A stretch of 64,000 nt of DNA from UBA5429 sp942493315 (GTDB lineage Bacteria > Bacteroidota > Bacteroidia > Bacteroidales > WCHB1-69), in the NCBI GenBank assembly GCA_942493315.1, contig OW818690.1:1426001-1490000 (forward strand), in the 5' to 3' direction. Positions 34,928 through 42,653 of this stretch are shown in pieces. Made by a program: the position numbers and the translations under genes. Under the pieces are notes generated by a model that had not been told where the DNA came from, made no database searches, and saw only the letters and a list, made by a program, of their open reading frames with translations. Positions within the stretch are counted from its first letter, which is position 1, and each line of letters starts with the position of its first letter.

Positions 34928-36532
34928 ATGAAAAAACTTTTTACTACCCTTTTTGTACTGGGATTTGGCTTTTTAACTCCCCTTTTGGCTCAGGTTGAGA
35001 ATACGGATCAGGAGACCGGAAACCTGGAATGTACGAGTATTACGGTTGGTTCCAAGGCCTCAGTTGATGGCTCCGTTTATACATCCCATACCGATGACAG
35101 CCATAGAACCAGAACGAATATTCTAGTAATTCCTGCTATGGATCATCCTGCCGGAGCTGTTGTAAAAATGTACAAAAGACAAAGCGCTAAGGAGGTGTAC
35201 GGAAAAATGTCACATTATGAAAATATTGAATTGGGATCGATTCCACAAGTTTCTCATACCTTCAAGTATTTTAGTACTGCATATCCCTGTATGAATGAAA
35301 AACAGGTAGCGATCGGAGAATCCACTTTTTCTCCCCGTCCGGAATTGCAATCTGATTCCGGTATGATCGATTGCCAACGTTTGTGCCAACTAATGCTGGA
35401 GCGGAGCTCTTCTGCCCGTGAAGCGATTAAAGTTGCTGGTGAATTACTCAAAAAATATGGATGGATCGATGGTGGAGAAGCTTTAACTATTGCAGATAAA
35501 AATGAAGTTTGGCATCTCGAAATTGTAGGCCCCGGAAAAGGAAAAATGGGTGCCGTTTGGGTAGCTCAAAGAGTGCCTGATGAACATGTAGCCGTCAATG
35601 CAAATGCCTCAACGATCAGAGAAATTGATCTTAAAAATAAAGATTTCTTTATGGCTTCAGATAATATTTTTACAGTTGCTGAAGAGAACGGCTGGTGGAA
35701 TAAATCAAAAGGAACATTCAGTTTTGCTTATGTATATGCACCTGAAAGCAGAACCATGCTCGCATGTCGCCGCCGTGAATGGAGAGTTTTTGATCTGGTA
35801 GCTCCTTCCCTTAAATTAGATCCAAACTCCGAAAATTACCCCTTTTCTGTAAAACCGGATACTCTTGTGACCACTCAAAAGTTAATGTCAATCTTTAAAG
35901 ATTACTACGAAGGAACAGAATATGACATGAGAAAAACCCTAACCGTATCTGATAAAGATGGTAAAACTGTAATTTCTCCACTTGCAAATCCATTTATGAA
36001 AACGGATGAACTGAAACTGCATAAAATAAACGGTGGTTGGCATTGGAGAGGAGAACGCGCTATAGCAGTGCACTTTACAGTGTATGGAACGATTCTTCAA
36101 TCTCGCTCATTTCTTCCCGATGAGGTGGGACCAGTTTGTTGGTTTGCCCTAGATAATGTAGCTTCCTCTATTTATGTACCATTTTATGCTTCTGTCACAG
36201 ATCTTCCGGAAACCTACAAAACGGATGGTCGCATTACAGGATTTAGCAACAAAGCAGCCTGGTGGGCGTTTAATCGCCTTGGAACCATCACTTCACAACG
36301 TTGGGGCGATATGAAACCGATCATTGATCAAGCGTGGATCCCAATGGAAACCGAGTTTTTAAATAACCAAAAATCGATCGAGGATCAAGCACTCCAACTC
36401 CTTAAAGAGGGGAAAAAGGAGGAGGCAATCCAATGGTTAACCAGATATAGCAACGATTGCGGCAATCGCGCCGTATCAAAAGCCTGGGAAACCGGCGATC
36501 TCATCTGGACCACCTTCGACGGGCGATGGTAA
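34928..36532 (+). CDS. C69 family dipeptidase (PepD/dipeptidase A-like), secreted
   Basis: A 534-residue N-terminal-nucleophile cysteine peptidase that hydrolyses dipeptides. The start at ATG 34928 gives a signal peptide (KKLFTTLFVLGFGFLTPLLAQ), then a short propeptide and the nucleophile C35 in NLECTSITVGSKASVDGSVY, which becomes the mature N-terminus after processing. Further family segments: TSHTDDSHRTR, QVAIGESTF, SGMIDCQRLCQLMLERSSSAREA, IADKNEVWHLEIVGPG and CWFALDNVASSIYVPFY. The frame is open to 34721, but that part is translated GC-rich repeat and is left out. The 3' end is followed by a short 7-bp array. Confidence 0.92.
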   Translation: MKKLFTTLFVLGFGFLTPLLAQVENTDQETGNLECTSITVGSKASVDGSVYTSHTDDSHRTRTNILVIPAMDHPAGAVVKMYKRQSAKEVYGKMSHYENIELGSIPQVSHTFKYFSTAYPCMNEKQVAIGESTFSPRPELQSDSGMIDCQRLCQLMLERSSSAREAIKVAGELLKKYGWIDGGEALTIADKNEVWHLEIVGPGKGKMGAVWVAQRVPDEHVAVNANASTIREIDLKNKDFFMASDNIFTVAEENGWWNKSKGTFSFAYVYAPESRTMLACRRREWRVFDLVAPSLKLDPNSENYPFSVKPDTLVTTQKLMSIFKDYYEGTEYDMRKTLTVSDKDGKTVISPLANPFMKTDELKLHKINGGWHWRGERAIAVHFTVYGTILQSRSFLPDEVGPVCWFALDNVASSIYVPFYASVTDLPETYKTDGRITGFSNKAAWWAFNRLGTITSQRWGDMKPIIDQAWIPMETEFLNNQKSIEDQALQLLKEGKKEEAIQWLTRYSNDCGNRAVSKAWETGDLIWTTFDGRW

Positions 36533-36535
36533 GCG

Positions 36536-36657
36536 GACTACAGACTACGGACTACAGACAAAAACCAACAACAACTTTTTCACCCTTCACTCTTCAACCT
36601 TTCAACTTTTCAACCTTCAACCTATTACTTTTTACTTATTACTTTTTACTTCACATT
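36536..36657. repeat. Short 7-bp-period tracts (GGACTAC; TTCAACC; TTTTACT)
   Basis: Between the C69 and radical SAM genes: about four units of the GGACTAC/AGACTAC heptamer (36536-36566), the same unit as the large array at 60106, then TTCAACC-type and TATTACT/TTTTACT units up to the radical SAM start. Confidence 0.8.
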
Positions 36658-37425
36658 ATGCTTTGGGAATCAATCGCTTTCGGGCCAATTAAAAGTCGGA
36701 GACTTGGCAGCTCCCTCGGGATCAATCTTCTTCCCGTTGTTAAAAAAATATGTTCATTCGATTGCATCTATTGCGAATGTGGCTGGACTTTAGAATCCAA
36801 TATGGATACGAGTCAGTTGTATTCATTGCAGGAAGTGAATGAGGCTATTGAATCCAAACTGATCCAATGTAAATCGGATCAGATACCAATTGATAGTATC
36901 ACTTTTTCGGGAAATGGTGAACCGACGATGCATCCTCAGTTCTTAGAGATTATTGACCATTTATTATTGCTGAGAGCAAAATATTATCCAAATGCAATCA
37001 TCACCTGCCTGTCCAATTCTACCCAATTGTATCGGGATGATGTGAGGGAAGCACTTTCAAAAATTGAGAATCCCATTCTTAAACTGGATGCAGCTACAGA
37101 AGAGATGTATCAGATCATCAATAATCCTTTACAAAACTGTTCTGTTGATCAAATTATAGAGTGGTTGAAATTGTTTAAAGGGAATTTTATATTGCAAACG
37201 CTGTTCTTTTCCGGTGATTTAGGAGGCGTGCCATTTGATAACAGCAAAGAACCACATCTCTCCAAATGGCTAGATGCGGTTCAATTATTACAACCCAAAA
37301 TGGTGATGTTATACTCTTTAGATCGGGAAACACCTGCTCAAAATCTGAACAAAATCTCAGTTGAGGAGATGGAATTAATTGCTCAAAAAGTGAGAGCAAT
37401 CGGAATCCCTACTTCTGTTTTTTAA
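36658..37425 (+). CDS. Radical SAM protein
   Basis: A 255-residue radical S-adenosylmethionine enzyme. The 4Fe-4S site is CSFDCIYC (C32, C36, C39, CxxxCxxC), followed by a further Cys. FSGNGEPTMHPQFLEIIDHL gives the SAM-contacting GGE-like region and ITCLSNSTQLYRDDVREAL the next strand. It resembles small radical SAM proteins with the start FGPIKSRRLGSSLGINLLP, a form seen in wybutosine/YfkB-like groups of unknown substrate. I start at ATG 36658; the open frame continues upstream only through repeat DNA. Its last 17 bases overlap the converging TonB-like gene. Confidence 0.88.
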   Translation: MLWESIAFGPIKSRRLGSSLGINLLPVVKKICSFDCIYCECGWTLESNMDTSQLYSLQEVNEAIESKLIQCKSDQIPIDSITFSGNGEPTMHPQFLEIIDHLLLLRAKYYPNAIITCLSNSTQLYRDDVREALSKIENPILKLDAATEEMYQIINNPLQNCSVDQIIEWLKLFKGNFILQTLFFSGDLGGVPFDNSKEPHLSKWLDAVQLLQPKMVMLYSLDRETPAQNLNKISVEEMELIAQKVRAIGIPTSVF

Positions 37426-37846
37426 TCTTTAATTCTTCTTGAAATTTAATGTTAATAGGAAGTGTATATAAACTGCGAACAATAGTTCCTCCGATTTTTG
37501 CAGCTTCCCATTTTGGCATCTCTTTGATCACCTTAACGTACTCATCATAAAGCTCTTTTGATACCTCTGATCCATCATCAACCAATTTGATGTCGGTGAT
37601 TGAACCATCTTTTTCTACAATAAATTCAATTTTGAAGTGGACTTCAGTGCCGGGCTCACCAAATTTTCCAATGGTTGCTTTGGTACCGAAAAATTTGTGC
37701 ATTTCAGCTAAGCCACCGGGATAGGTTGCCAAAACTTCAACTTCTTTGTATATTTGTTGATCTGAATTGTTTACAGTTGTTGGAGTTTGTGCCTGAACAG
37801 CTGCAAAGAAAAATAAAACACAAATAATGGATAATATCTTTTTCAT
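37409..37846 (-). CDS. TonB C-terminal-domain-like exported protein
   Basis: A 145-residue protein with a signal peptide (KKILSIICVLFFFAAVQAQ) and one TonB_C-like domain (YPGGLAEMHKFFGT..., VHFKIEFIVEKDGSITDIKLV, then PKWEAAKIGGTIVRSLYTLPINIKF). Such small exported TonB-like proteins are common in Bacteroidota; without a membrane anchor or ExbB/ExbD beside it, energy transduction is unproven. It has a TATTTTTG -7 element (37869-37876) 22 bases before the start. The 3' end overlaps the radical SAM gene by 17 bases, tail to tail. Confidence 0.85.
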   Translation of the reverse strand: MKKILSIICVLFFFAAVQAQTPTTVNNSDQQIYKEVEVLATYPGGLAEMHKFFGTKATIGKFGEPGTEVHFKIEFIVEKDGSITDIKLVDDGSEVSKELYDEYVKVIKEMPKWEAAKIGGTIVRSLYTLPINIKFQEELKIKKQK

Positions 37847-37868
37847 AATTCTAAAATTTTTTCTTTTG

Positions 37869-37876
37869 CAAAAATA
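37869..37876 (-). promoter_or_regulatory. -7 element TATTTTTG before the TonB-like gene
   Basis: TAnnTTTG match on the minus strand 22 bases before the start codon. Confidence 0.6.
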
Positions 37877-37896
37877 CTATTTTTTTGAATTAAATA

Positions 37897-39105
37897 TCAA
37901 TTATTTTCAGAAAATCGAAAATTGCTCTCCTTTTCAAACATTTTAACCCTTAATCGATCCAAATCTATGGTGGTAATTGCATCAAAAGAGTTTTCATTAC
38001 TTAAAAATGGAGGAACCTCTTCCTGGAAAAAATGAAAGAAATTCTCTTTTAAGGATATCAGATCATCATACTTAAGGAGTTGATTTGTAGCTTTTAAGTA
38101 CTGCAAAATCCTTAATCCATCCGCCTTTTCATGAAACGCTTTTGTAAATTGACCCAATGTTTTACTGTTTTTTCGAAGTGGACCCCAAAGATCTGTCTCT
38201 TGATATTGCTCTTTTAGAAAATCTATAAATGGACTCGAAATATCAGAATGATATAATGTTTCAATTTGAGCATAACAGTGGCCAATCTCTTCAAAAAGGG
38301 TATGATGGTATATCGGATAACTGTTCCAATCGCCTTGATCTCCTTTGATCATGGCTGGTCCGGTACCAAAATAAACTCTTGAGGAAAAACGTGCAGCAGG
38401 ATACACAATCATCTCATTTTGATTAGAGACAGGACCCATTTTACGCAGTTTTTGAAGCAGATAAAAGTCCTCCCCACTTTTCATGGGAGTTATTCCCCCA
38501 ATTTTTCGTAAAGCGCTTACTCTTATGGATATTGCAGACCCAATGGCTGTAAAATTGTACGGAGATTGGATCATAAACATGTTGATCGCATAATTACGCA
38601 TGTACAATTCATAACGCAAAATAGCTCTGTTCGCCCGATCATCTTCAGTCAAAAGATGAAAATAGGGATTTGAAATGACGGAAACAGTGGTTTTAGAATA
38701 TCGTTCGTAAAGAGCATTAAAATAGAGTTCCGGAATATGAGTGTCAGCATCCAGACTAACGATAACATCATTTGTATCAGCGATCTGCAGAATATGATCG
38801 AACAATGCTTTACGCGCCCAACCTACACCATGTTTTTTCCCTTGCCACCCTTTCCCTTTGGATGAATAATCCAGAATGGTGATTGGGTATTCATCATACT
38901 GTTTCAGGTATTCTATAAGCTGTTGATTTTGGTGACAAACCTCCACTTTTTCAGGATCATCCCACCATTCATCCGGTTGATTAACACAGATATAAACAGT
39001 AAACGATCCAATAAATTGCTGTTTAGCAATATCTTTTAAAGTATTGGGCAAGTAATTCAGTTCATCAATAGCAGGAATAGCGATATGTAAATGGGCTGTT
39101 TTCAT
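37897..39105 (-). CDS. Family 2 glycosyltransferase (GT-A fold)
   Basis: A 402-residue protein with a GT2 domain: the N-terminal strand HLHIAIPAIDELNYLPNTL, the nucleotide-sugar DxD in VIVSLDADTHIPELYFNALY, and the acceptor region MKSGEDFYLLQKLRKMG with the ED catalytic pair. It has no transmembrane segments, so it probably acts on soluble or membrane-surface acceptors from the cytoplasm. It begins directly after the chagasin-like gene with no bases between, which suggests translational coupling. The sugar donor and acceptor cannot be told. Confidence 0.85.
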   Translation of the reverse strand: MKTAHLHIAIPAIDELNYLPNTLKDIAKQQFIGSFTVYICVNQPDEWWDDPEKVEVCHQNQQLIEYLKQYDEYPITILDYSSKGKGWQGKKHGVGWARKALFDHILQIADTNDVIVSLDADTHIPELYFNALYERYSKTTVSVISNPYFHLLTEDDRANRAILRYELYMRNYAINMFMIQSPYNFTAIGSAISIRVSALRKIGGITPMKSGEDFYLLQKLRKMGPVSNQNEMIVYPAARFSSRVYFGTGPAMIKGDQGDWNSYPIYHHTLFEEIGHCYAQIETLYHSDISSPFIDFLKEQYQETDLWGPLRKNSKTLGQFTKAFHEKADGLRILQYLKATNQLLKYDDLISLKENFFHFFQEEVPPFLSNENSFDAITTIDLDRLRVKMFEKESNFRFSENN

Positions 39106-39495
39106 TTACCGCACATGAACAATTTTAGTGATCACAACCCCTTCATCATTGGGATCAAAAACTCTGGAGTTTTTAAAAATGAGCGTGTCACATCCTTCTT
39201 TTTTGGCTTCAAAAGTTAGATACAGATCCACGGATTTTCCAACCATCCCTTCCGGTGCATTATTTACTACACGTTGTGAAACAGAATCAACTATAGTTAT
39301 TTCATTTTTGTTGATATATTGCCATGCTCTACCTGTTGAGGCGTTTGCAACAAAATGAATTTCAAATTTGTCTCCCTTTTTAACACAAAAATGATCCCCT
39401 TTAGGGTCATTTTTAACACTTATCTGTTGCGTTTTACATCCAACTGCAACCACTGCTAACACTAAAACAATGGCAAAAATGATCTCTTTTTTCAT
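39106..39495 (-). CDS. Chagasin-type (I42) cysteine protease inhibitor lipoprotein
   Basis: A 129-residue lipoprotein inhibitor of C1 cysteine proteases. The N-terminus KKEIIFAIVLVLAVVAVGC ends in a lipobox Cys. The inhibitory L2 loop NASTGRAW corresponds to the family's NPTTGYxW, and the immunoglobulin-like strands KGDKFEIHFVA and GKSVDLYLTFEAK follow; the C-terminal FDPNDEGVV region is the place of the third loop. ATG 39495 is chosen; the upstream TTG 39522 lies in a promoter element. A possible endogenous target is the secreted C1 peptidase at 21123-22325, which is speculation. Confidence 0.85.
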   Translation of the reverse strand: MKKEIIFAIVLVLAVVAVGCKTQQISVKNDPKGDHFCVKKGDKFEIHFVANASTGRAWQYINKNEITIVDSVSQRVVNNAPEGMVGKSVDLYLTFEAKKEGCDTLIFKNSRVFDPNDEGVVITKIVHVR

Positions 39496-39511
39496 CTTAA
39501 TAAATTTTGTC

Positions 39512-39519
39512 CAAAAATA
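39512..39519 (-). promoter_or_regulatory. -7 element TATTTTTG before the chagasin-GT2 operon
   Basis: TAnnTTTG match on the minus strand, 16 bases before ATG 39495; it rules out TTG 39522 as a start. Confidence 0.65.
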
Positions 39520-39538
39520 CAAAAAATTTTTTAGAAAT

Positions 39539-39662
39539 GATCACAGTGTTACACAATGTTAAACGATGTATCACAGTGTTGTTTCAACCTGAATTTTTAG
39601 AATTAAAACACTGTGGAACACTTTTTAACACGCTGTGACTCTGTGTTTATTTCTTTTAAAAA
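39539..39662. repeat. ~123-bp dispersed repeat, copy 1
   Basis: Shares about 90% of bases with 42502-42624, including TCACAGTGTT, AATGTTAAACGATGTATCAC and CACGCTGTGA. Lies between the chagasin promoter and the 3' end of the barrel operon. Confidence 0.85.
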
Positions 39663-39747
39663 ACATAAAATATGAAACACAAAACATGAAAAATGAAGAA
39701 TGAGCACGAGCATTCGAACTAAATCTCCTGACTTCCAATATTTTGTT

Positions 39748-40425
39748 TTAAATTGATAAAAATACTCCTGCCCGGAATGAGATATGTGATTTCAAATCTA
39801 TATCAGGAAAATAACTGTGTTTTCCAAATGTTAATTCCGAATAGATACCTAGTTTTTTCCAAAATGTATATCCTCCACCCAATCCAAAACAGTAAGAGGA
39901 ACGGTATTTTGAGAATATGGGATCAGCCCAAAAGTTTGGAATGGGGTATTCATAATCACCACCCCATCTTGGTAAAATTGCACCTCCATATTTGAAAATG
40001 TAATAAATATCCAAATTTTTTAGTTTGGAGTAATTCAATAATTTTAAGATATGAAAATTACAATTGATCCCAAAAGTTGGGGCATAAGTTTTGATGTAGT
40101 TAATAATGGGTAACGAATCTTGAAATGTAATATTATAGGCGTTATATTCAAAATACCCACCGTAAATCCCCAACTCAAGCCATTTTGTAATGTAAAAGTT
40201 AACATCCATTCTTAAATTGGGCTTTAAGGTGTATTTTTCTTTTGTACAAACACCATTTGTATAATGTTCATTAGTAAAAAGGGCAAATTCATCACCCACT
40301 TCAAAAACACGATTCATAGAGATACCAATCTTAAAGTTTACTATAGCACGTTTTTCAGTTTCCTGACAATAAGCATGTTGGAATAGAATGATTAAAACGA
40401 ATAGAATTGAAAAATTTGATTTCAT
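39748..40425 (-). CDS. Predicted outer-membrane beta-barrel protein (paralogue of next upstream gene)
   Basis: I do not recognise a named family. The 225-residue protein has a signal peptide (FSILFVLIILFQHAYC) and alternating hydrophobic/aromatic strands through to an aromatic/hydrophobic C-terminus (SFRAGVFLSI), as expected of a small eight-stranded barrel. It shares with the 211-residue upstream protein the segments APTFGINCNFHIL, KYGGAIL, FGLGGGY and LGIYSELTFGKHSY, so the two are paralogues. It is the last gene of a leftward three-gene operon headed by the lipoprotein at 42024. Confidence 0.7.
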   Translation of the reverse strand: MKSNFSILFVLIILFQHAYCQETEKRAIVNFKIGISMNRVFEVGDEFALFTNEHYTNGVCTKEKYTLKPNLRMDVNFYITKWLELGIYGGYFEYNAYNITFQDSLPIINYIKTYAPTFGINCNFHILKLLNYSKLKNLDIYYIFKYGGAILPRWGGDYEYPIPNFWADPIFSKYRSSYCFGLGGGYTFWKKLGIYSELTFGKHSYFPDIDLKSHISFRAGVFLSI

Positions 40426-40442
40426 AATTGCAATTTATTTTT

Positions 40443-41078
40443 TTACCAAGAATACTGAATTCCAATTTTAGTGTTGGAGTATGAAGAAACCAATTCGGAT
40501 CTTAATGAATAATTTCCAAATAATGTTTCTATAAAGATGCCAAAAGAATTGAATAAAAGAACACTTCCTCCTAATCCTAATCCATAAAAATGTCTGATTT
40601 TACTTTCGTTTTCATTTTCAAACATTAAAACTTCCCACAAATTTTGTTCTCCAATTTTTGATAGATATGCAAATCCGTAATTTGATGTTAAATAGAGATC
40701 AATTTTTTTTGAAGGGATATTTAAAAATGGTAAAATATGCATATTGTAATTAAAACCAACAATTGGAGCATAAAAATAATCATAAAACACAACTGGTCCG
40801 GTAATTGGATTTAATGCAGCATATTTTACGAATCCACCATTAATTCCAAATTCTGAAATTAATGTAGGTCTAATGCTAAAATGCAAATTGACATTTAATT
40901 CATATTTACGTACTACATTTGGTTCATTGTCAAAATCAAAGTATGGAAAATCAAAATAAAAATCTTTGAATCTACTAATACTTAGTTTTATTAAGTACGA
41001 ATTAGACCTCATTGATTGTCCATTCAAAGTAATTAAAAAAACAAATGATATTAGAATTAGAAGGATGTGCTTTTTCAT
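40443..41078 (-). CDS. Predicted outer-membrane beta-barrel protein
   Basis: A 211-residue unrecognised protein with a signal peptide (LLILISFVFLITLNG) and strand-like alternation. It resembles its downstream neighbour in APIVGFNYNMHIL, SNYGFAYL, YGLGLGGSV and FGIFIETLFGNYSL and ends in Tyr-Ser-Trp, an aromatic terminus usual for barrel insertion signals. It lies 4 bases downstream of the lipoprotein gene and 17 upstream of its paralogue, so all three should be cotranscribed from the promoter in the ~460-bp duplicated leader. Confidence 0.7.
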   Translation of the reverse strand: MKKHILLILISFVFLITLNGQSMRSNSYLIKLSISRFKDFYFDFPYFDFDNEPNVVRKYELNVNLHFSIRPTLISEFGINGGFVKYAALNPITGPVVFYDYFYAPIVGFNYNMHILPFLNIPSKKIDLYLTSNYGFAYLSKIGEQNLWEVLMFENENESKIRHFYGLGLGGSVLLFNSFGIFIETLFGNYSLRSELVSSYSNTKIGIQYSW

Positions 41079-41082
41079 ATAA

Positions 41083-42024
41083 TTAAAAATATAATGTTAC
41101 ATTCGGTTGGCTAACATTTCCTGTTAGAGATGTAATGGAAGTATTCCAAAATGATGAAACTACTTGTAATCCAGCATCAAATTGAATATGTTTTTTAAAA
41201 GTAGCTGAAGTCCCATTTTGTTGATTCGTATAAGTAATATTATTGATACCATTGTAAGAAAATGTAATAGAAAAATTTGTTGAAATTGTCCTTTTTGCCC
41301 AATGCCAGTAAATAGAAAATTTATGTTTGGGTCTAACTTGAGTCACTACTAGAAAAGTCTCAACTTTTTGATTATTTGAATTAATTAATCTACTGAATAC
41401 AATATAACTTAAATTAAAATCAATTCGTTCATTATTTACAATGGCTGCTCTAATTTCTGGGTTAGAGAGTTTCGCCGAATAGTTTGGTATATATGAAAAA
41501 ATAGTAGTATCTAAATCACCCAAATCTTTATCTTCTAAGTGATAAAGATCATCATAGTTTGCATATAGAGTAGAAACGATACCTGTTTTAAATACCTTAA
41601 ATAAAGTGTCTTGAACTTTAAACATTCTATCATCATTCATAATATATCTCAAACTTGTTTCATACGTTGGAACAAACGAAGTATCACTTTCAATAACCAA
41701 TTCAACATATTTTGGATGAAGTTTAATAAAATCTTGTACATCATCAAATGATGCTGTTGAATCTTCCAAGAAATCAAAATAAAGTTGATCTGAAATTTTT
41801 CCAAATGAATTAAAGTCTTGAGCATCTTCATAATCTACAAGTTCTTCAATGGTCATATTATTAACGGTTTCGAGTTCATCAAATAACTCATCATAACTAT
41901 CAAATGATTTGAGGCCATTATCAACTTCCATTTTGTCGGGTTCTGAAATTATTTGATCATCATTACAGGAGTTGAAGAAAAATAAACCCAAAATTATTAT
42001 TATTGCATTAATTTTATATTTCAT
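41083..42024 (-). CDS. Hypothetical lipoprotein heading the barrel operon
   Basis: A 313-residue lipoprotein: KYKINAIIIILGLFFFNSC ends in a lipobox with Cys at residue 20, followed by acidic residues (NDDQ). Residues 40-150 are acidic and helical; the C-terminal part (KHKFSIYWHWAKRTISTNFS...) is strand-rich. I recognise no family. It stands behind copy 1 of the ~460-bp duplicated upstream region, as the lipoprotein at 44101-45126 stands behind copy 2; the two proteins share general design but little obvious sequence. Confidence 0.72.
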   Translation of the reverse strand: MKYKINAIIIILGLFFFNSCNDDQIISEPDKMEVDNGLKSFDSYDELFDELETVNNMTIEELVDYEDAQDFNSFGKISDQLYFDFLEDSTASFDDVQDFIKLHPKYVELVIESDTSFVPTYETSLRYIMNDDRMFKVQDTLFKVFKTGIVSTLYANYDDLYHLEDKDLGDLDTTIFSYIPNYSAKLSNPEIRAAIVNNERIDFNLSYIVFSRLINSNNQKVETFLVVTQVRPKHKFSIYWHWAKRTISTNFSITFSYNGINNITYTNQQNGTSATFKKHIQFDAGLQVVSSFWNTSITSLTGNVSQPNVTLYF

Positions 42025-42112
42025 AACGTATTGATATTTAGTGTTTCAATATTCTTTGTATAAGAAAATTTGCATTTTGCAAATCAAGAACTGAAATTGC
42101 AGGTAAAATGAG

Positions 42113-42236
42113 TATCTTTGTGATTCAAAAATAAGCGATCATAATCACAAAGTCGCAATGTACTAGGTGCTGGTAGCAGGGTTTGGTTAATTGTTTTTCA
42201 AGGGCAAATACCATTCCCTGCGGTGCACCTTTTTTA
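42113..42236 (+). ncRNA. Candidate structured small RNA, copy 1
   Basis: After the -7 element TATCTTTG (42113-42120), the plus strand can fold so that GGTGC...GCAGGG pairs with CCCTGC...GCACC, with TGGT/ACCA nested inside across symmetric small loops, and ends in TTTTTT directly after GCACC like a terminator. The fold is kept in copy 2. It would be antisense to the leader of the 42024 operon. I match it to no known RNA family; the element could equally act in the minus-strand leader. Confidence 0.4.
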
Positions 42237-42361
42237 ATGGCCTTCTATCATCGGACTGCACGTCTGATAGAGGCTTAGTTGCTTAAATTGGTTTTTCCTA
42301 AAATTTGAATCATTTTTTCTATTTTAAATTTTCTTTCTGATTTGTTCTTGAAATAATGTGA

Positions 42362-42369
42362 CAAATATA
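42362..42369 (-). promoter_or_regulatory. -7 element TATATTTG of the lipoprotein-barrel operon
   Basis: TAnnTTTG match on the minus strand, about 340 bases before the 42024 start, 17 bases downstream of the poly-G (minus strand) tract. The same element is kept in copy 2 at 45464-45471. Confidence 0.55.
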
Positions 42370-42386
42370 AAAAAATTATCGATATA

Positions 42387-42395
42387 CCCCCCCCC
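42387..42395. repeat. C9 homopolymer tract upstream of lipoprotein operon
   Basis: Nine C on the plus strand in AT-rich DNA, near the -33 region of the minus-strand promoter. The second copy has eight C (45493-45500). Confidence 0.8.
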
Positions 42396-42501
42396 TTTTT
42401 GTATTTTTAACAAAAATTAAGAATATTTACCTGGTTATTAACAATTTAGATTAAAATTATACGAATTAGGCCATTTTATGACGAAATTGAATTCCAATTT
42501 G

Positions 42502-42624
42502 GATCACAGTGTTTCACAATGTTAAACGATGTATCACAGTGTTGTTTCAGTCTGAATTTTTTAAAATATACACTGTGAAACTCTTTTTTACACGCTGTGA
42601 GTCTGTGTTTATTTCTTTTAAAAA
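42502..42624. repeat. ~123-bp dispersed repeat, copy 2
   Basis: See copy at 39539-39662. It directly follows the ~460-bp region; after copy 2 of that region (45614) it is cut off after GGATCACAGTGTT. Confidence 0.85.
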
Positions 42625-42652
42625 CCCAAAACCTAAAACCCAAAACCCCACA
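42621..42652. repeat. 7-bp tandem repeats (AAAACCC)
   Basis: Four units AAAACCC/AAAACCT at the 3' end of the T9SS protein gene. Confidence 0.8.
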
Positions 42653-42653
42653 G

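Larger units (their letters stand above)
42052..42512. repeat. ~460-bp duplicated upstream region, copy 1
   Basis: Nearly identical to 45158-45614 in the same orientation. It holds a minus-strand -7 element (42362-42369), a C9 tract (42387-42395), a plus-strand -7 element (42113-42120), a hairpin around 42241-42275, and a long paired region at 42168-42230. It is the leader of the 42024 operon. Confidence 0.88.

Noticed and set aside
36457..36657. N-terminal extension of the radical SAM protein
   Set aside because: It covers the end of the C69 gene and heptamer repeats; the conserved protein begins at ATG 36658.
42113..42236. SRP RNA, 6S RNA or a known riboswitch
   Set aside because: The GGTGCTGGAAGCAGGG stretch recalls the SRP domain IV, but the GGAA hairpin and its flanking symmetric loop are not in the right place; no known riboswitch core was recognised.
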